A stretch of 64,000 nucleotides of DNA from assembly GCF_021033825.1 (NCBI RefSeq), contig NZ_JAIFXZ010000003.1, positions 268,257 to 332,256 of the forward strand, in the 5' to 3' direction. Shown one piece after another: positions 34,764-42,575 of the stretch. Below the pieces are notes generated by a model. It was not told the DNA's origin, did not search any database, and saw only the letters and a list, made by a program, of their open reading frames with translations. The translations under genes and the position numbers were made by a program. Numbering within the stretch: position 1 is the stretch's first letter; each line of letters opens with the position of its first letter. Origin of the DNA: Dietzia aurantiaca. GTDB lineage: Bacteria; Actinomycetota; Actinomycetes; Mycobacteriales; Mycobacteriaceae.

Positions 34764-36373
34764 CGGCTCGCTCCCGGCTCGAGCAGCGGCATCGCGGGCG
34801 CGCCGGCCTGAGCAAGCCCGAGCAGCGCGTCGAGGTCGAGATGCTCCTCGGCGAGGTCGGCGAGCAGATCCAGCCGCGCCTCCCGGGCCCGGCCGAAGCT
34901 CACACCCGACGCCTCGCGCACCCATCCGGCCCGCCCGTCCCCCGCTGCCCCTGCACTCCCGCCGCGGGCCACCTCGGCCAGGAACGCACTGCGGAACCCG
35001 TCCGATTCCAGCGTGCCGTGCCACATGGTGCCGAACACCCGACCCCGCCGGGCGCCGCCGATGAACTCGTCGTCGTCGTCCCCCCGCGTGATCCTCCCGT
35101 GGTGGATCTCGTACCCGGTCACGTCCTCGCCGAACTCCCGCCCGGCCGGCAGGCGTAGCGCCTTCTCGGCGGCGAAGCGGGTTGTCAGGCCGAGCAGGCC
35201 GAGGCCGTCGACGCGCGCGCCGGGGTGCCCCTCGGTGCCGTCCGGGTCGGCGATTTCGCGGCCGAGCATCTGGCATCCACCACAGATCCCGAGGACCGCT
35301 CCGCCACGCTCGACATGTGTAGAGATCGCGCGGTTGAGCCCCCGGGCGCGGAGCCAGGCCAGATCGTCGAGGGTGGCGCGGGTCCCGGGGACGACGACGA
35401 GGTCGGCCCCGGCGAGGTCGCGGGGCTCCGTGACGAATCGCAGCTCGACATCCGGCTCGAGGCCGAGCGCGTCGACGTCGGTGAAGTTGCTGATTCGCGG
35501 CAACCGGATCACCGCGACGCGCAGAGCGGCCGTCGCAGCGCCGGCGGACGCGGCAGCGCCGGATGCGGCACCGACAGGGGCGGGGACGGCGAGCGCGTCC
35601 TCCGAATCGAGCCAGAGGTCGGGATGCCAGGGGAACACCCCGAGCGTGGGCCGGCCGGACAGCGCCTCGAGCTCGCGCAGACCCGGGGTGAGCAGGGACG
35701 CATCGCCGCGGAACTTGTTGAGCACGAAGCCGGCGAGCAGGCGCTGGTCGGCGGCCTCGAGCAGCGCGACGGTGCCGTAGAGGGCGGCGAACACCCCTCC
35801 GCGGTCGATGTCTCCCACCACCACGACGGGCATGTCGCCGTGTCGGGCGAGGCCCATGTTGACGTAGTCGCTCGCGCGCAGGTTGATCTCGGTGGGGCTG
35901 CCGGCGCCCTCGCAGATCACGAGGTCGTGGCGGGAGGCGAGGTCGTCGTAGGCGGCGAATGCGGCCTCGGCCAGGTGCGCGCGACCGTCGACGAAGTCGC
36001 GCGAGGACACCGACCCGGCCGGCTGCCCCATCACCACCACGTGGCTGCGCCGGTCGCCGCCGGGCTTGAGGAGCACCGGGTTCATCGCGGGTTCCGGCGG
36101 GGCCCCCGCCGCGACGGCCTGGATCCACTGGGCGCGCCCGATCTCGCCAGTGGCCGAAGGGCCGTCCGAGCCAGCTGAGCTATCCGAGCCGCCTGGCCCC
36201 TTCGGGCCGCCCGGACTGCTGACGACCATCGAGTTGTTGGACATGTTCTGCGCCTTGAACGGCGCCACCTTGAGGCCGCGGCGAGCGAACGCCCGGCACA
36301 GTGCGGTCACCACGACGGTCTTGCCCGCATCGGAGGTCGTACCGGCGATGAGCAGAGAGGCGGCCACGGGCAT
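34760..36373 (-). CDS. cobQ: Cobyric acid synthase
   Basis: Amidates the b, d, e and g side chains of adenosylcobyrinic diamide. A 537-residue protein: P-loop GTTSDAGKTVVVTALCR, KAQNMSNNS, then the glutaminase domain with LGICGGCQMLG (nucleophile Cys) and TGYEIHHGR (catalytic His). A Gly/Ser-rich insert near residues 53-75 and an Ala-rich one near 270-285 are unusual in length. No riboswitch is seen upstream; the 110 bases before it are shared with the esterase leader. Confidence 0.93.
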   Translation of the reverse strand: MPVAASLLIAGTTSDAGKTVVVTALCRAFARRGLKVAPFKAQNMSNNSMVVSSPGGPKGPGGSDSSAGSDGPSATGEIGRAQWIQAVAAGAPPEPAMNPVLLKPGGDRRSHVVVMGQPAGSVSSRDFVDGRAHLAEAAFAAYDDLASRHDLVICEGAGSPTEINLRASDYVNMGLARHGDMPVVVVGDIDRGGVFAALYGTVALLEAADQRLLAGFVLNKFRGDASLLTPGLRELEALSGRPTLGVFPWHPDLWLDSEDALAVPAPVGAASGAAASAGAATAALRVAVIRLPRISNFTDVDALGLEPDVELRFVTEPRDLAGADLVVVPGTRATLDDLAWLRARGLNRAISTHVERGGAVLGICGGCQMLGREIADPDGTEGHPGARVDGLGLLGLTTRFAAEKALRLPAGREFGEDVTGYEIHHGRITRGDDDDEFIGGARRGRVFGTMWHGTLESDGFRSAFLAEVARGGSAGAAGDGRAGWVREASGVSFGRAREARLDLLADLAEEHLDLDALLGLAQAGAPAMPLLEPGASR

Positions 36374-36600
36374 CGATCCTAGTCGGCCCGCCGACGCCCC
36401 TCGCGTGCGCGCCGGAGGCGGTCTGACCTACGCGCCCAGAATGCACATTTTCAGCCGACGTACGTGCCCGGAATGCCGCAAAGAGGGTGCGCACCTCAAT
36501 GGCCCTGATCATCATGACGCTGCAGGGGGATTCCGCGAGCGCGCACGGGCACCAGCCGATCGGTAGTCGATCGACGGGCGGCCACGTACGGTCGGCGACC

Positions 36601-37512
36601 ATGGTCTCCCTACGAGCTCGAATGGTGATGGCGTCGCTGCGTGCGCGCCGAAGCAAACGGTTCTACGCGGATCCCGCATCCATGCGACATTCACTGCCCC
36701 AGGCGCAGGACCCCCACAAGACCGTGCCCCGCGCGTCGTCCTGCAAGGGCCTGAACGTGCGCACCGACCAGGTCGCGGGGGTCGGCGTCCACGTGTTCAC
36801 CCCGGAGCACGCCGCGCAGCGCTCCGGCACCCGGATCCTCCACCTTCACGGCGGGGCGTTCGTCTCCGAGCCCGACAACCACCACTGGGACTTCGTCCGC
36901 GACGTCGTGCTGAGTACCGGCGCCGAGGTGGTGTTCCCGATCTACCCGCTGGCCCCGTCGGTCGGGCACGAGACGATCCGCGACTGCGCGATGTCCGTCT
37001 ACGAGCACTACCTGTCCGCTCACCCGGGCCACCGATTCGTGTTCGGCGACTCCGCCGGGGGCGCGCTCACCGTATACCTCACCGAGACCCTTCGGGAGCG
37101 CGGCGACGGGCTGCCCACCGCGCTCGCGCTGCTCTCGCCGTGGCTGGACATGGAGGTCTCCGACCCGCGCTCCGAGGAGATCGACGCCACGGACCCGGAG
37201 CTGGACATCGACGGGCTGCGGCAGGCCGGCGAGTGGTACGCCGACGGCGACGACCCCAATGCCCCGGAAATCAGTCCCGTCTACGCGGACTACACCGACT
37301 TCCCTCCGATGATCGTGTTCACGGGGACCCGCGACATCCTCAATCCCGACGCCCGCCGGGTCCGCGACGCCGCGCAGAGATGCGGCGTGCGCGTGGACTT
37401 CCACGAGTACCCCGGCATGTTCCACAACTGGACCATGCAGCCCATCCCGGAGGGCCGCCGCGCCCGCCGACAGCTGTACGAGTTCCTCGACCAGATGGAG
37501 GTAAAACAATGA
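36601..37512 (+). CDS. HSL-family alpha/beta-hydrolase (esterase)
   Basis: Esterase of about 303 residues of the hormone-sensitive-lipase family: oxyanion motif LHLHGGAFVSEPD, nucleophile in FGDSAGGALTV, the acid Asp in FTGTRDILNPDARR and the His in YPGMFHNW. The ATG at 36601 begins conserved-looking sequence; starts at 36487/36499 with an AAGAGG site would add about 35 residues. The stop overlaps the ectoine-synthase start (ATGA), an unexpected partner. It may act on an ester or an acylated amino acid. Confidence 0.82.
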   Translation: MVSLRARMVMASLRARRSKRFYADPASMRHSLPQAQDPHKTVPRASSCKGLNVRTDQVAGVGVHVFTPEHAAQRSGTRILHLHGGAFVSEPDNHHWDFVRDVVLSTGAEVVFPIYPLAPSVGHETIRDCAMSVYEHYLSAHPGHRFVFGDSAGGALTVYLTETLRERGDGLPTALALLSPWLDMEVSDPRSEEIDATDPELDIDGLRQAGEWYADGDDPNAPEISPVYADYTDFPPMIVFTGTRDILNPDARRVRDAAQRCGVRVDFHEYPGMFHNWTMQPIPEGRRARRQLYEFLDQMEVKQ

Positions 37513-37859
37513 TCGTGCGCACCACCGACGAGATCACCGGGACCGACCGTCAGGTCAGCGGCGACACGTGGACGTCCAAGCGGATCATCCTGTCGGACGA
37601 CAACGTGGGTTTCTCGTTCCACGAGACCACGGTGCAGGCCGGCACCGAGACGCCGCTGCACTACCCCGACTACATCGAGGCCGTCTGGCTGATCGAGGGG
37701 CACGGCGAGCTGATCAACCGCGAGGACGGCACGACGCACCCGCTGGCCCCGGGCACCATGTACCTGCTCGACGGCCACGAGCGGCACACGATCGTCGCGC
37801 ACGACCAGCTCCGCATGTACTGCGTGTTCAACCCTGCGACGCCGCCGGGCAGCGACTGA
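37509..37859 (+). CDS. ectC: Solitary L-ectoine synthase-like cupin
   Basis: Cupin of 116 residues that begins like EctC (MIVRTTDEITGTD). The residues I recall as metal ligands in EctC (Glu57, Tyr85, His93) are all present at the same numbers, as are Trp21, Arg25, Thr40, Cys105 and Phe107. EctC cyclises N-gamma-acetyl-diaminobutyrate to ectoine. The usual EctC is about 130 residues; this one stops early and lacks the Glu expected near 115. No ectA, ectB or ectD is nearby; the partner is the esterase, with an ATGA overlap. It may make ectoine from imported precursor or act on a related compound. Confidence 0.8.
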   Translation: MIVRTTDEITGTDRQVSGDTWTSKRIILSDDNVGFSFHETTVQAGTETPLHYPDYIEAVWLIEGHGELINREDGTTHPLAPGTMYLLDGHERHTIVAHDQLRMYCVFNPATPPGSD

Positions 37860-37900
37860 CGCGAACGGTCTGTCACGCGTAGCCGGTCACTCGTCACCGG

Positions 37901-38035
37901 TCATCCCAGGCCGCCGTACAGCGCGAGTCCGTGGCCCGAGCGCCGCGGCCCCGCTGCGATCCGCCATAACGTGACCACCCAGGCCACCAGCGCGAGTACC
38001 GCCGGCACGATCATCTCGACCATCACCGGCGTCAC
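37901..38035 (-). CDS. Very small single-helix membrane protein
   Basis: A 44-residue protein starting at a GTG that overlaps the stop of the TetR gene (GTGA). It has one hydrophobic helix (IVPAVLALVAWVVTLW) followed by a basic, Gly-rich tail. The coupling to the TetR gene and the clean transmembrane pattern argue that it is real. No family recognised. Confidence 0.5.
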   Translation of the reverse strand: MTPVMVEMIVPAVLALVAWVVTLWRIAAGPRRSGHGLALYGGLG

Positions 38036-38613
38036 GTCGCCGCGGCCTCCGACATCAGACGCGCGGCCATCTCGCGGCCGTCGGTCAGCAGCGACGTGCC
38101 GTAGATCCGACGGTGCGCGAACGCCCCTTCCAGGAGGAGGAAGAGGTGCCTGGCCAGCATCCGGTGGTCGCCCTCGGGCGGAGTGTCCTCGCGGACGAGT
38201 TCGACGAGCCGGTCGTAGATCGCCTGCTTGTGGTAGCGGATGACCTCGTGGGCGGGATGATCGTCCGGCAGTTCGGCGGCGGCGTTGAGGAACGCGTCGC
38301 CGCGTCGGCTGTTCCCGGGATCGGCCGCGTAGACGTCGAAGAAGGCCAGAACCCGGGGACTCTCCGCGCGCTCGACCTCCTCCTCGAGCAGGTGCCACCA
38401 CCACCGGTGCCGATTCAGTAGGTATGCCACGACGAGGCCGTCCTTCGAGCCGAAGTTGGTGTACAGGACCGGCTTGGTCACCCCGGATTCGGCGGCGATC
38501 ATGTCGACACCGACCGCATGGATGCCCTGCTCGTAGAACAGGGTCGACGCCTCGTCGAGGATGCGTTGCGCCCCCGGGGTCAGGTCGGACAGGTCGGGGA
38601 ATTCAGTAGCCAT
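38032..38613 (-). CDS. TetR-family regulator
   Basis: Regulator of 193 residues with the TetR DNA-binding domain (FYEQGIHAVGVDMIAAESGV, then TKPVLYTNFGSKDGLV) and a C-terminal ligand domain. Its divergent upstream region carries a triple inverted operator, and beyond it a 50-codon gene. It is coupled downstream to a 44-residue membrane protein. Confidence 0.88.
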   Translation of the reverse strand: MATEFPDLSDLTPGAQRILDEASTLFYEQGIHAVGVDMIAAESGVTKPVLYTNFGSKDGLVVAYLLNRHRWWWHLLEEEVERAESPRVLAFFDVYAADPGNSRRGDAFLNAAAELPDDHPAHEVIRYHKQAIYDRLVELVREDTPPEGDHRMLARHLFLLLEGAFAHRRIYGTSLLTDGREMAARLMSEAAAT

Positions 38614-38634
38614 AGCGCCCTTGAATTTACAACC

Positions 38635-38677
38635 CTGTATAGCTAATCTGAAGTTAGCTATACAGATCTGTATAGCT
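38635..38677. promoter_or_regulatory. Triple CTGTATAGCT operator
   Basis: CTGTATAGCTAA (38635-38646) and TTAGCTATACAG (38654-38665) are perfect 12-base inverted arms with a seven-base spacer. The second arm then forms a 22-base perfect palindrome (38656-38677) with a third copy, CTGTATAGCT. Three alternating half-sites thus lie between the TetR gene and the small gene at 38713. They are markedly AT-rich against the surroundings, and two copies contain TATA stretches that could be -10 boxes. Confidence 0.8.
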
Positions 38678-38712
38678 GCACCCGCATCTACCTCGTAGGG
38701 AGGGAACCCCTC

Positions 38713-38865
38713 ATGGCACCCATCCGACCGGCCATCGACCTCGTCCGCCAGCTCTGGTACTCACTCGACACCGCCAGCGCACTCCGTCACGGGGCGCCCA
38801 TCTCCGAGAGGGCGCGGCAGTACACTATGGCGGCGCCGACCCCCGGCACTCAGATTCTCGCGTAA
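38713..38865 (+). CDS. 50-residue protein under TetR control
   Basis: A short frame starting ATG with a strong site (GGGAGGGAA) upstream and lying 36 bases from the triple operator. The protein is mixed, with a helix-like RPAIDLVRQLWYSLDTAS region and no membrane segment. I recognise no family. It could be a true small protein or the remaining 5' end of the original TetR target gene, since nothing longer follows on the strand. Confidence 0.45.
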   Translation: MAPIRPAIDLVRQLWYSLDTASALRHGAPISERARQYTMAAPTPGTQILA

Positions 38866-38939
38866 CCGCCGCACCGGAGCGGGCACCCGCGACGGGCGTC
38901 GGCTCCGGGGGCGTTCGCACACCCTCCGTCGTGGCACGG

Positions 38940-38956
38940 ATACCCCCAGTGGGTAT
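38940..38956 (+). promoter_or_regulatory. CsoR-type copper operator
   Basis: ATACCC and GGGTAT are inverted around a five-base centre (CCAGT), matching CsoR operators of actinobacteria. The site lies 40 bases before the lipoprotein start. No csoR gene is in the window. Confidence 0.6.
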
Positions 38957-38995
38957 ACCCTCGCGGTCAGCGAACCCGACGAGAGGACACACACC

Positions 38996-39607
38996 ATGAA
39001 TCGTCAGACCGCCCTCGCAGCAGTCGCACTGGCCTCCGCGCTGGCACTGAGCGCCTGCGGGAGTGACACCGCGGAGACGGGTGAGGCCACCGCGACGGAG
39101 ACCTCGTCGTCGTCGGACCATACCGGGCACGGCACCGAGGCCGCGCCCTCCGACGACACCGAGCACGACGCCCATCAGCATCCCGCGGACGGCGGGCCCG
39201 CGCCCGAGGGCATCGCGGAGGCCGGCGATCCCGCCTTCCCGGTCGGGACGGACGTCGTCCTGGCCGCCGACCACATGCCCGGGATGGACGGCGCCGCGGC
39301 CACCGTCTCCGGCGCGTTCGACACCACCACCTACTCGGTCACCTACACCCCGACCGACGGCGGCGAGCCTGTCGTCGACCACAAGTGGGTCGTCCACGAG
39401 GAACTGGAGAACCCGGGCCCGGCACCGCTGCCCGACGGCACCGAGGTCGTCCTGCGCGCCGCACACATGCCCGGCATGGACGGGGCGACGGCGACCATCG
39501 ACAGCTCGACGCAGGAGACCGTCTACATGGTCGACGTCCACTCCGAGAATATGACCATGACCAACCACAAGTGGGTCACCGAGAGCGAGATCCGACCGGC
39601 GGACTGA
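38996..39607 (+). CDS. YdhK-type lipoprotein with two DUF1541 repeats
   Basis: Lipoprotein of 203 residues with lipobox LALSAC, a His/Asp/Ser-rich linker (TGHGTEAAPSDDTEHDAHQHP) and two tandem copies of a motif around ADHMPGMDGAAATVSGA / AAHMPGMDGATATIDSS, each followed by a DHKWV or NHKWV ending. The repeated His-Met-Pro-Gly-Met pattern suggests copper binding at the cell surface, in agreement with the CsoR-like operator. GAGAGGA precedes the ATG. Confidence 0.82.
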   Translation: MNRQTALAAVALASALALSACGSDTAETGEATATETSSSSDHTGHGTEAAPSDDTEHDAHQHPADGGPAPEGIAEAGDPAFPVGTDVVLAADHMPGMDGAAATVSGAFDTTTYSVTYTPTDGGEPVVDHKWVVHEELENPGPAPLPDGTEVVLRAAHMPGMDGATATIDSSTQETVYMVDVHSENMTMTNHKWVTESEIRPAD

Positions 39608-39714
39608 CCGCGACGGCCGCCGCGCCGCGCCGACCGCGACGCGGGGGCCTTGTGCCCGGCGGCCGACAGTCCTAATCTTCCGGACACACCGCAGCCCGCA
39701 CGGCAGGGGACGAT

Positions 39715-40362
39715 ATGTCCAGAGTCCGGATCCACAACATGTTCGTCTCGCTGGACGGCTTCGCCGCCGGCACCTACGTCACCACCGACCATCCCATCGG
39801 CGACGCCGCGGCGCTCTTCGCGGGCTTCGACGGCCGGGTGATCCACGGGATCGACGGCGTGGATGCGCCTATCACTCTCGACCGTGCCCTGACCAGCCTG
39901 TGGGGGCAGGGCATCGGCGCGGAGATCATGGGTAGGCGCAAATTCGGGCCACAGTCCGGGCCGTGGGACGACGACGGGTGGCGCGGCTGGTGGGGCGATG
40001 AGCCGCCGTTCCGCACGCCTGTCATCGTGCTCACCCATCACGCGCGGGAGCCGATCGAGTTCGCCAACGGCACCGTCTTCCACTTCCTCGACGCCGCCCC
40101 CGCAGAGGCCCTGCAGCGCGCCCGCGAGCTCGCGCCGGGCACCGACGTGCGTATCGGGGGAGGGCCGACAGTCTGCCGCCAGTTCCTCGAGGCCGACCTC
40201 GTGGACTTCATGCACGTCGTGGTGGTGCCGGTGGTTCTGGGCGAGGGAGAGCGCGCGTTTCCCCACGGCGCTGCGCTGACGGACCGGTTCGACGTGGAGG
40301 TCGTCTCGACCCCGGGTGGACGCACGCATCAGCTGCGGAACCGGCGGGCGCGGGAGATGTAG
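39715..40362 (+). CDS. RibD C-terminal/dihydrofolate reductase-like protein
   Basis: Protein of 215 residues of the deaminase-reductase group: N-terminal NMFVSLDGFAAG, central EIMGRRKFG and IGGGPTVCRQFLEADLVD, then PVVLGEGER. These proteins bind NADPH in the dihydrofolate reductase fold; the substrate is unknown. A relative lies at 46760. The ATG has AGGGGA upstream. Confidence 0.85.
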   Translation: MSRVRIHNMFVSLDGFAAGTYVTTDHPIGDAAALFAGFDGRVIHGIDGVDAPITLDRALTSLWGQGIGAEIMGRRKFGPQSGPWDDDGWRGWWGDEPPFRTPVIVLTHHAREPIEFANGTVFHFLDAAPAEALQRARELAPGTDVRIGGGPTVCRQFLEADLVDFMHVVVVPVVLGEGERAFPHGAALTDRFDVEVVSTPGGRTHQLRNRRAREM

Positions 40363-40392
40363 CGGCCCGCCGGTTCCCACTGCTGGGCTCGA

Positions 40393-41613
40393 TTACCCCA
40401 GAGCCACAGCGATCTCGTTCGGTTCGCCGGGGATCTGGCCGGAGGCGACGACCTCACCGGTCCGGAGGTCCACGGCGTGCACGGAGAGCGTCGCAGGCTC
40501 GGTCACGTAGGCGATGTCCCCGCGGACGGTCATGGCCGGGTGCGGGTTCTGCCACTCCGCCGGCCCCTCCCACGGCTCGATCACCTCGTGGCTCTCGGAG
40601 ATCTCGCCGGTGGCGGGATCCATCACGTGGATGGACCCGTCGGTGGCGAGGATGTACGCCAGGTCGCCGGGCCCGCGGGCGACGCCCCGCCACGTGTACT
40701 CGACGCCCTCCGGCAGATCCACGACCTCGTGGGTGCCGGCCGCGGGATCGATGAGCGCGACCTGGTCCAGGAGCACGCCCTCGGCGTCCGGGTCGTCCTT
40801 GTAGTCGCCGACGATGAGGGGGCTGGTCTCGGAGACGTACGCGTTGCCCATACGCCCGTAGTCGTCGGCGGCGGTGAGCTTCTCGAACTCGCCGTCGTGG
40901 AACAGCAGCGCGCCGTCCTCGCAGCCGAAGACCACGGTCTCGTCGGCCGCGGTGCCCTCGCCGTGGACGCCGGGGCACTCCTCACTGCGACTCAACTCGG
41001 TGCCGTCGGCGTCCATGGCGCGCACGCCGGAGCGGCCGGCGTCGTCGCCGATCGTGGTGAGGAAGGTGCCGTCCGACAGCACGATGGACACCCCGTGGTG
41101 GGCCCGGTCGCCGGGGACCGTCTCGGTCTCGGGGAGCTGTCCGCCACCGTCGAGCAGCGCGCTGGTGGCGAAGATGGTGGTGTCGCTGGTGCCGTCGTCG
41201 TAGAGAACCGTCTTGCCGTCGTGTCGGACGACGTGCGCGGGGGTCTCGGCCTCGAATACCAGGTCGGTCAGGGCGGGTTCGGCGGTGTCGAGCACCTGGA
41301 AGCCGTCCGACATGGTCACCAGGACGTTCCGCCCGTCACCGACCGCGTTGAGCCGGGTGAACTCCTCGGACTCGAACTCCTCGACCACCTCGAGGGTCTC
41401 GCCGTCGAGGACCGCGATCCCGTTCTCGTAGGCCACCGCGAGGCGGTTCTCCGTGGCGCCGGCGTCAGCCGCCGCGGGGGCGGTCGTGGTCGCCGTGTCC
41501 CGGGATTCCGGGCTGTCCCCGGCGCCGCTGCCGCCCCCGCACGCTGTCGCCAGCAGCGACGCCGTCGCGAGCATCGCGAGCGCTCCGGCGCCGCGTGTGA
41601 TCCGTGTTGTCAT
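40393..41613 (-). CDS. aztD: Zinc metallochaperone lipoprotein, AztD-like
   Basis: Extracytoplasmic protein of 406 residues with signal and lipobox LLATAC, followed by repeated beta-propeller-type strands. AztD passes zinc to the binding protein AztC. Conserved-looking segments are RAHHGVSIVLSDGTFLTTI and WQNPHPAMTVRGDIAYV, whose His residues may bind zinc. It lies 14 bases after aztC. A second, more distant paralogue sits on the other side of aztC. Confidence 0.8.
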   Translation of the reverse strand: MTTRITRGAGALAMLATASLLATACGGGSGAGDSPESRDTATTTAPAAADAGATENRLAVAYENGIAVLDGETLEVVEEFESEEFTRLNAVGDGRNVLVTMSDGFQVLDTAEPALTDLVFEAETPAHVVRHDGKTVLYDDGTSDTTIFATSALLDGGGQLPETETVPGDRAHHGVSIVLSDGTFLTTIGDDAGRSGVRAMDADGTELSRSEECPGVHGEGTAADETVVFGCEDGALLFHDGEFEKLTAADDYGRMGNAYVSETSPLIVGDYKDDPDAEGVLLDQVALIDPAAGTHEVVDLPEGVEYTWRGVARGPGDLAYILATDGSIHVMDPATGEISESHEVIEPWEGPAEWQNPHPAMTVRGDIAYVTEPATLSVHAVDLRTGEVVASGQIPGEPNEIAVALG

Positions 41614-41627
41614 TCGGTGTTCCTCTC

Positions 41628-42575
41628 CTATGGGTGATTCGAAAGCCCGTCGGCGATGCGCGTGGTGTTGGCGCGCATCATCGTCAGGTAGGTGTCCGCG
41701 CCCCGGCCCGGTTCGGTGAGCGACTCGGTGAACAGTTCGATCACCTCGACGTCGATCCCGGCCTCGCTCGCCAGCACCTGCACCAGCCGGTCGGGCTGGG
41801 ACGATTCGGCGAAGATCGCGGGAACGTCGGCCTCGGTGATCGCCGAGGCGAGGTCATCGAGGTCGGCGGCACTCGGGGACGCCAGCGTGGTGCCCCCGGG
41901 AATGGCCGCGCCGATGACGCGGAAGTCGAAGCGCTCGGCCAGGTAGCCGAACACGTGGTGGTTGGTGACGAGAGCGCGCGCATCGTCGGGGATACCGGCG
42001 AACGCGGTCGTCATCTGCTCGTCGAGCTCGGCGAGTTCCGCGCGGTATCGCTCCGCGCCCGCCTCCACGGTCGCGCGGTCTATCCCCTCGACCTCGAGCA
42101 ACTCGGCCTCCAGCGCGTCCACGACGTCGACGACCCGGCGCGGATCGGTCCAGAAGTGTGGATCCGGGGCGCCGCCGGCCTCCTCCTGCGAATAGGAGAT
42201 GACCTCGATCTGCTCCCCCGCCGTGAACGTCTCCACACCCGCGTCGGCCACGCGGTCCAGGTGCTGTTGCAGGCCCTCCTCCAGGCCCAGTCCGTTGGAG
42301 ACCACGAGATCCGCGCGGTCCAGGAGACTCGCTTCCTGGACGGAGATCTCGAAGGAGTGCGGATCGGCGTTGGGCTTCATCAGCGTCGTCACGTCGGCGC
42401 TCTCGCCGGCCAGGTTCTCCACCACGTCGCCGAGGATGTTGGTGGTGACGACGACCACGGGCCGGTCCGATGACGCGTCGGTGCCCGTACACCCGGCCAG
42501 GGTCAGCACGGCCACGAGGGCCGCGGCCACCGGCCCCCGAGGGACGCCGACCGCGGGTGTCCGCCGCCGCCTCAT
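41628..42575 (-). CDS. aztC: Zinc ABC transporter substrate-binding lipoprotein
   Basis: Cluster A-I metal-binding protein of 315 residues with lipobox LTLAGC. Likely ligands: His in KPNADPHSFEI, NHHVFGYLAERF and the Glu/Asp near FAESSQPD. The ATG overlaps the stop of the upstream AztD-like gene (ATGA). Part of the Zur-controlled azt locus. No His-rich loop between strands is seen, as in AztC proteins that rely on a chaperone. Confidence 0.87.
   Translation of the reverse strand: MRRRRTPAVGVPRGPVAAALVAVLTLAGCTGTDASSDRPVVVVTTNILGDVVENLAGESADVTTLMKPNADPHSFEISVQEASLLDRADLVVSNGLGLEEGLQQHLDRVADAGVETFTAGEQIEVISYSQEEAGGAPDPHFWTDPRRVVDVVDALEAELLEVEGIDRATVEAGAERYRAELAELDEQMTTAFAGIPDDARALVTNHHVFGYLAERFDFRVIGAAIPGGTTLASPSAADLDDLASAITEADVPAIFAESSQPDRLVQVLASEAGIDVEVIELFTESLTEPGRGADTYLTMMRANTTRIADGLSNHP

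Noticed and set aside
34764..36128. N-terminal extension of the cobK frame
   Set aside because: The extension overlaps cobQ in another frame and is Arg-rich without motifs; the ATGA overlap at 34763 is the natural start.
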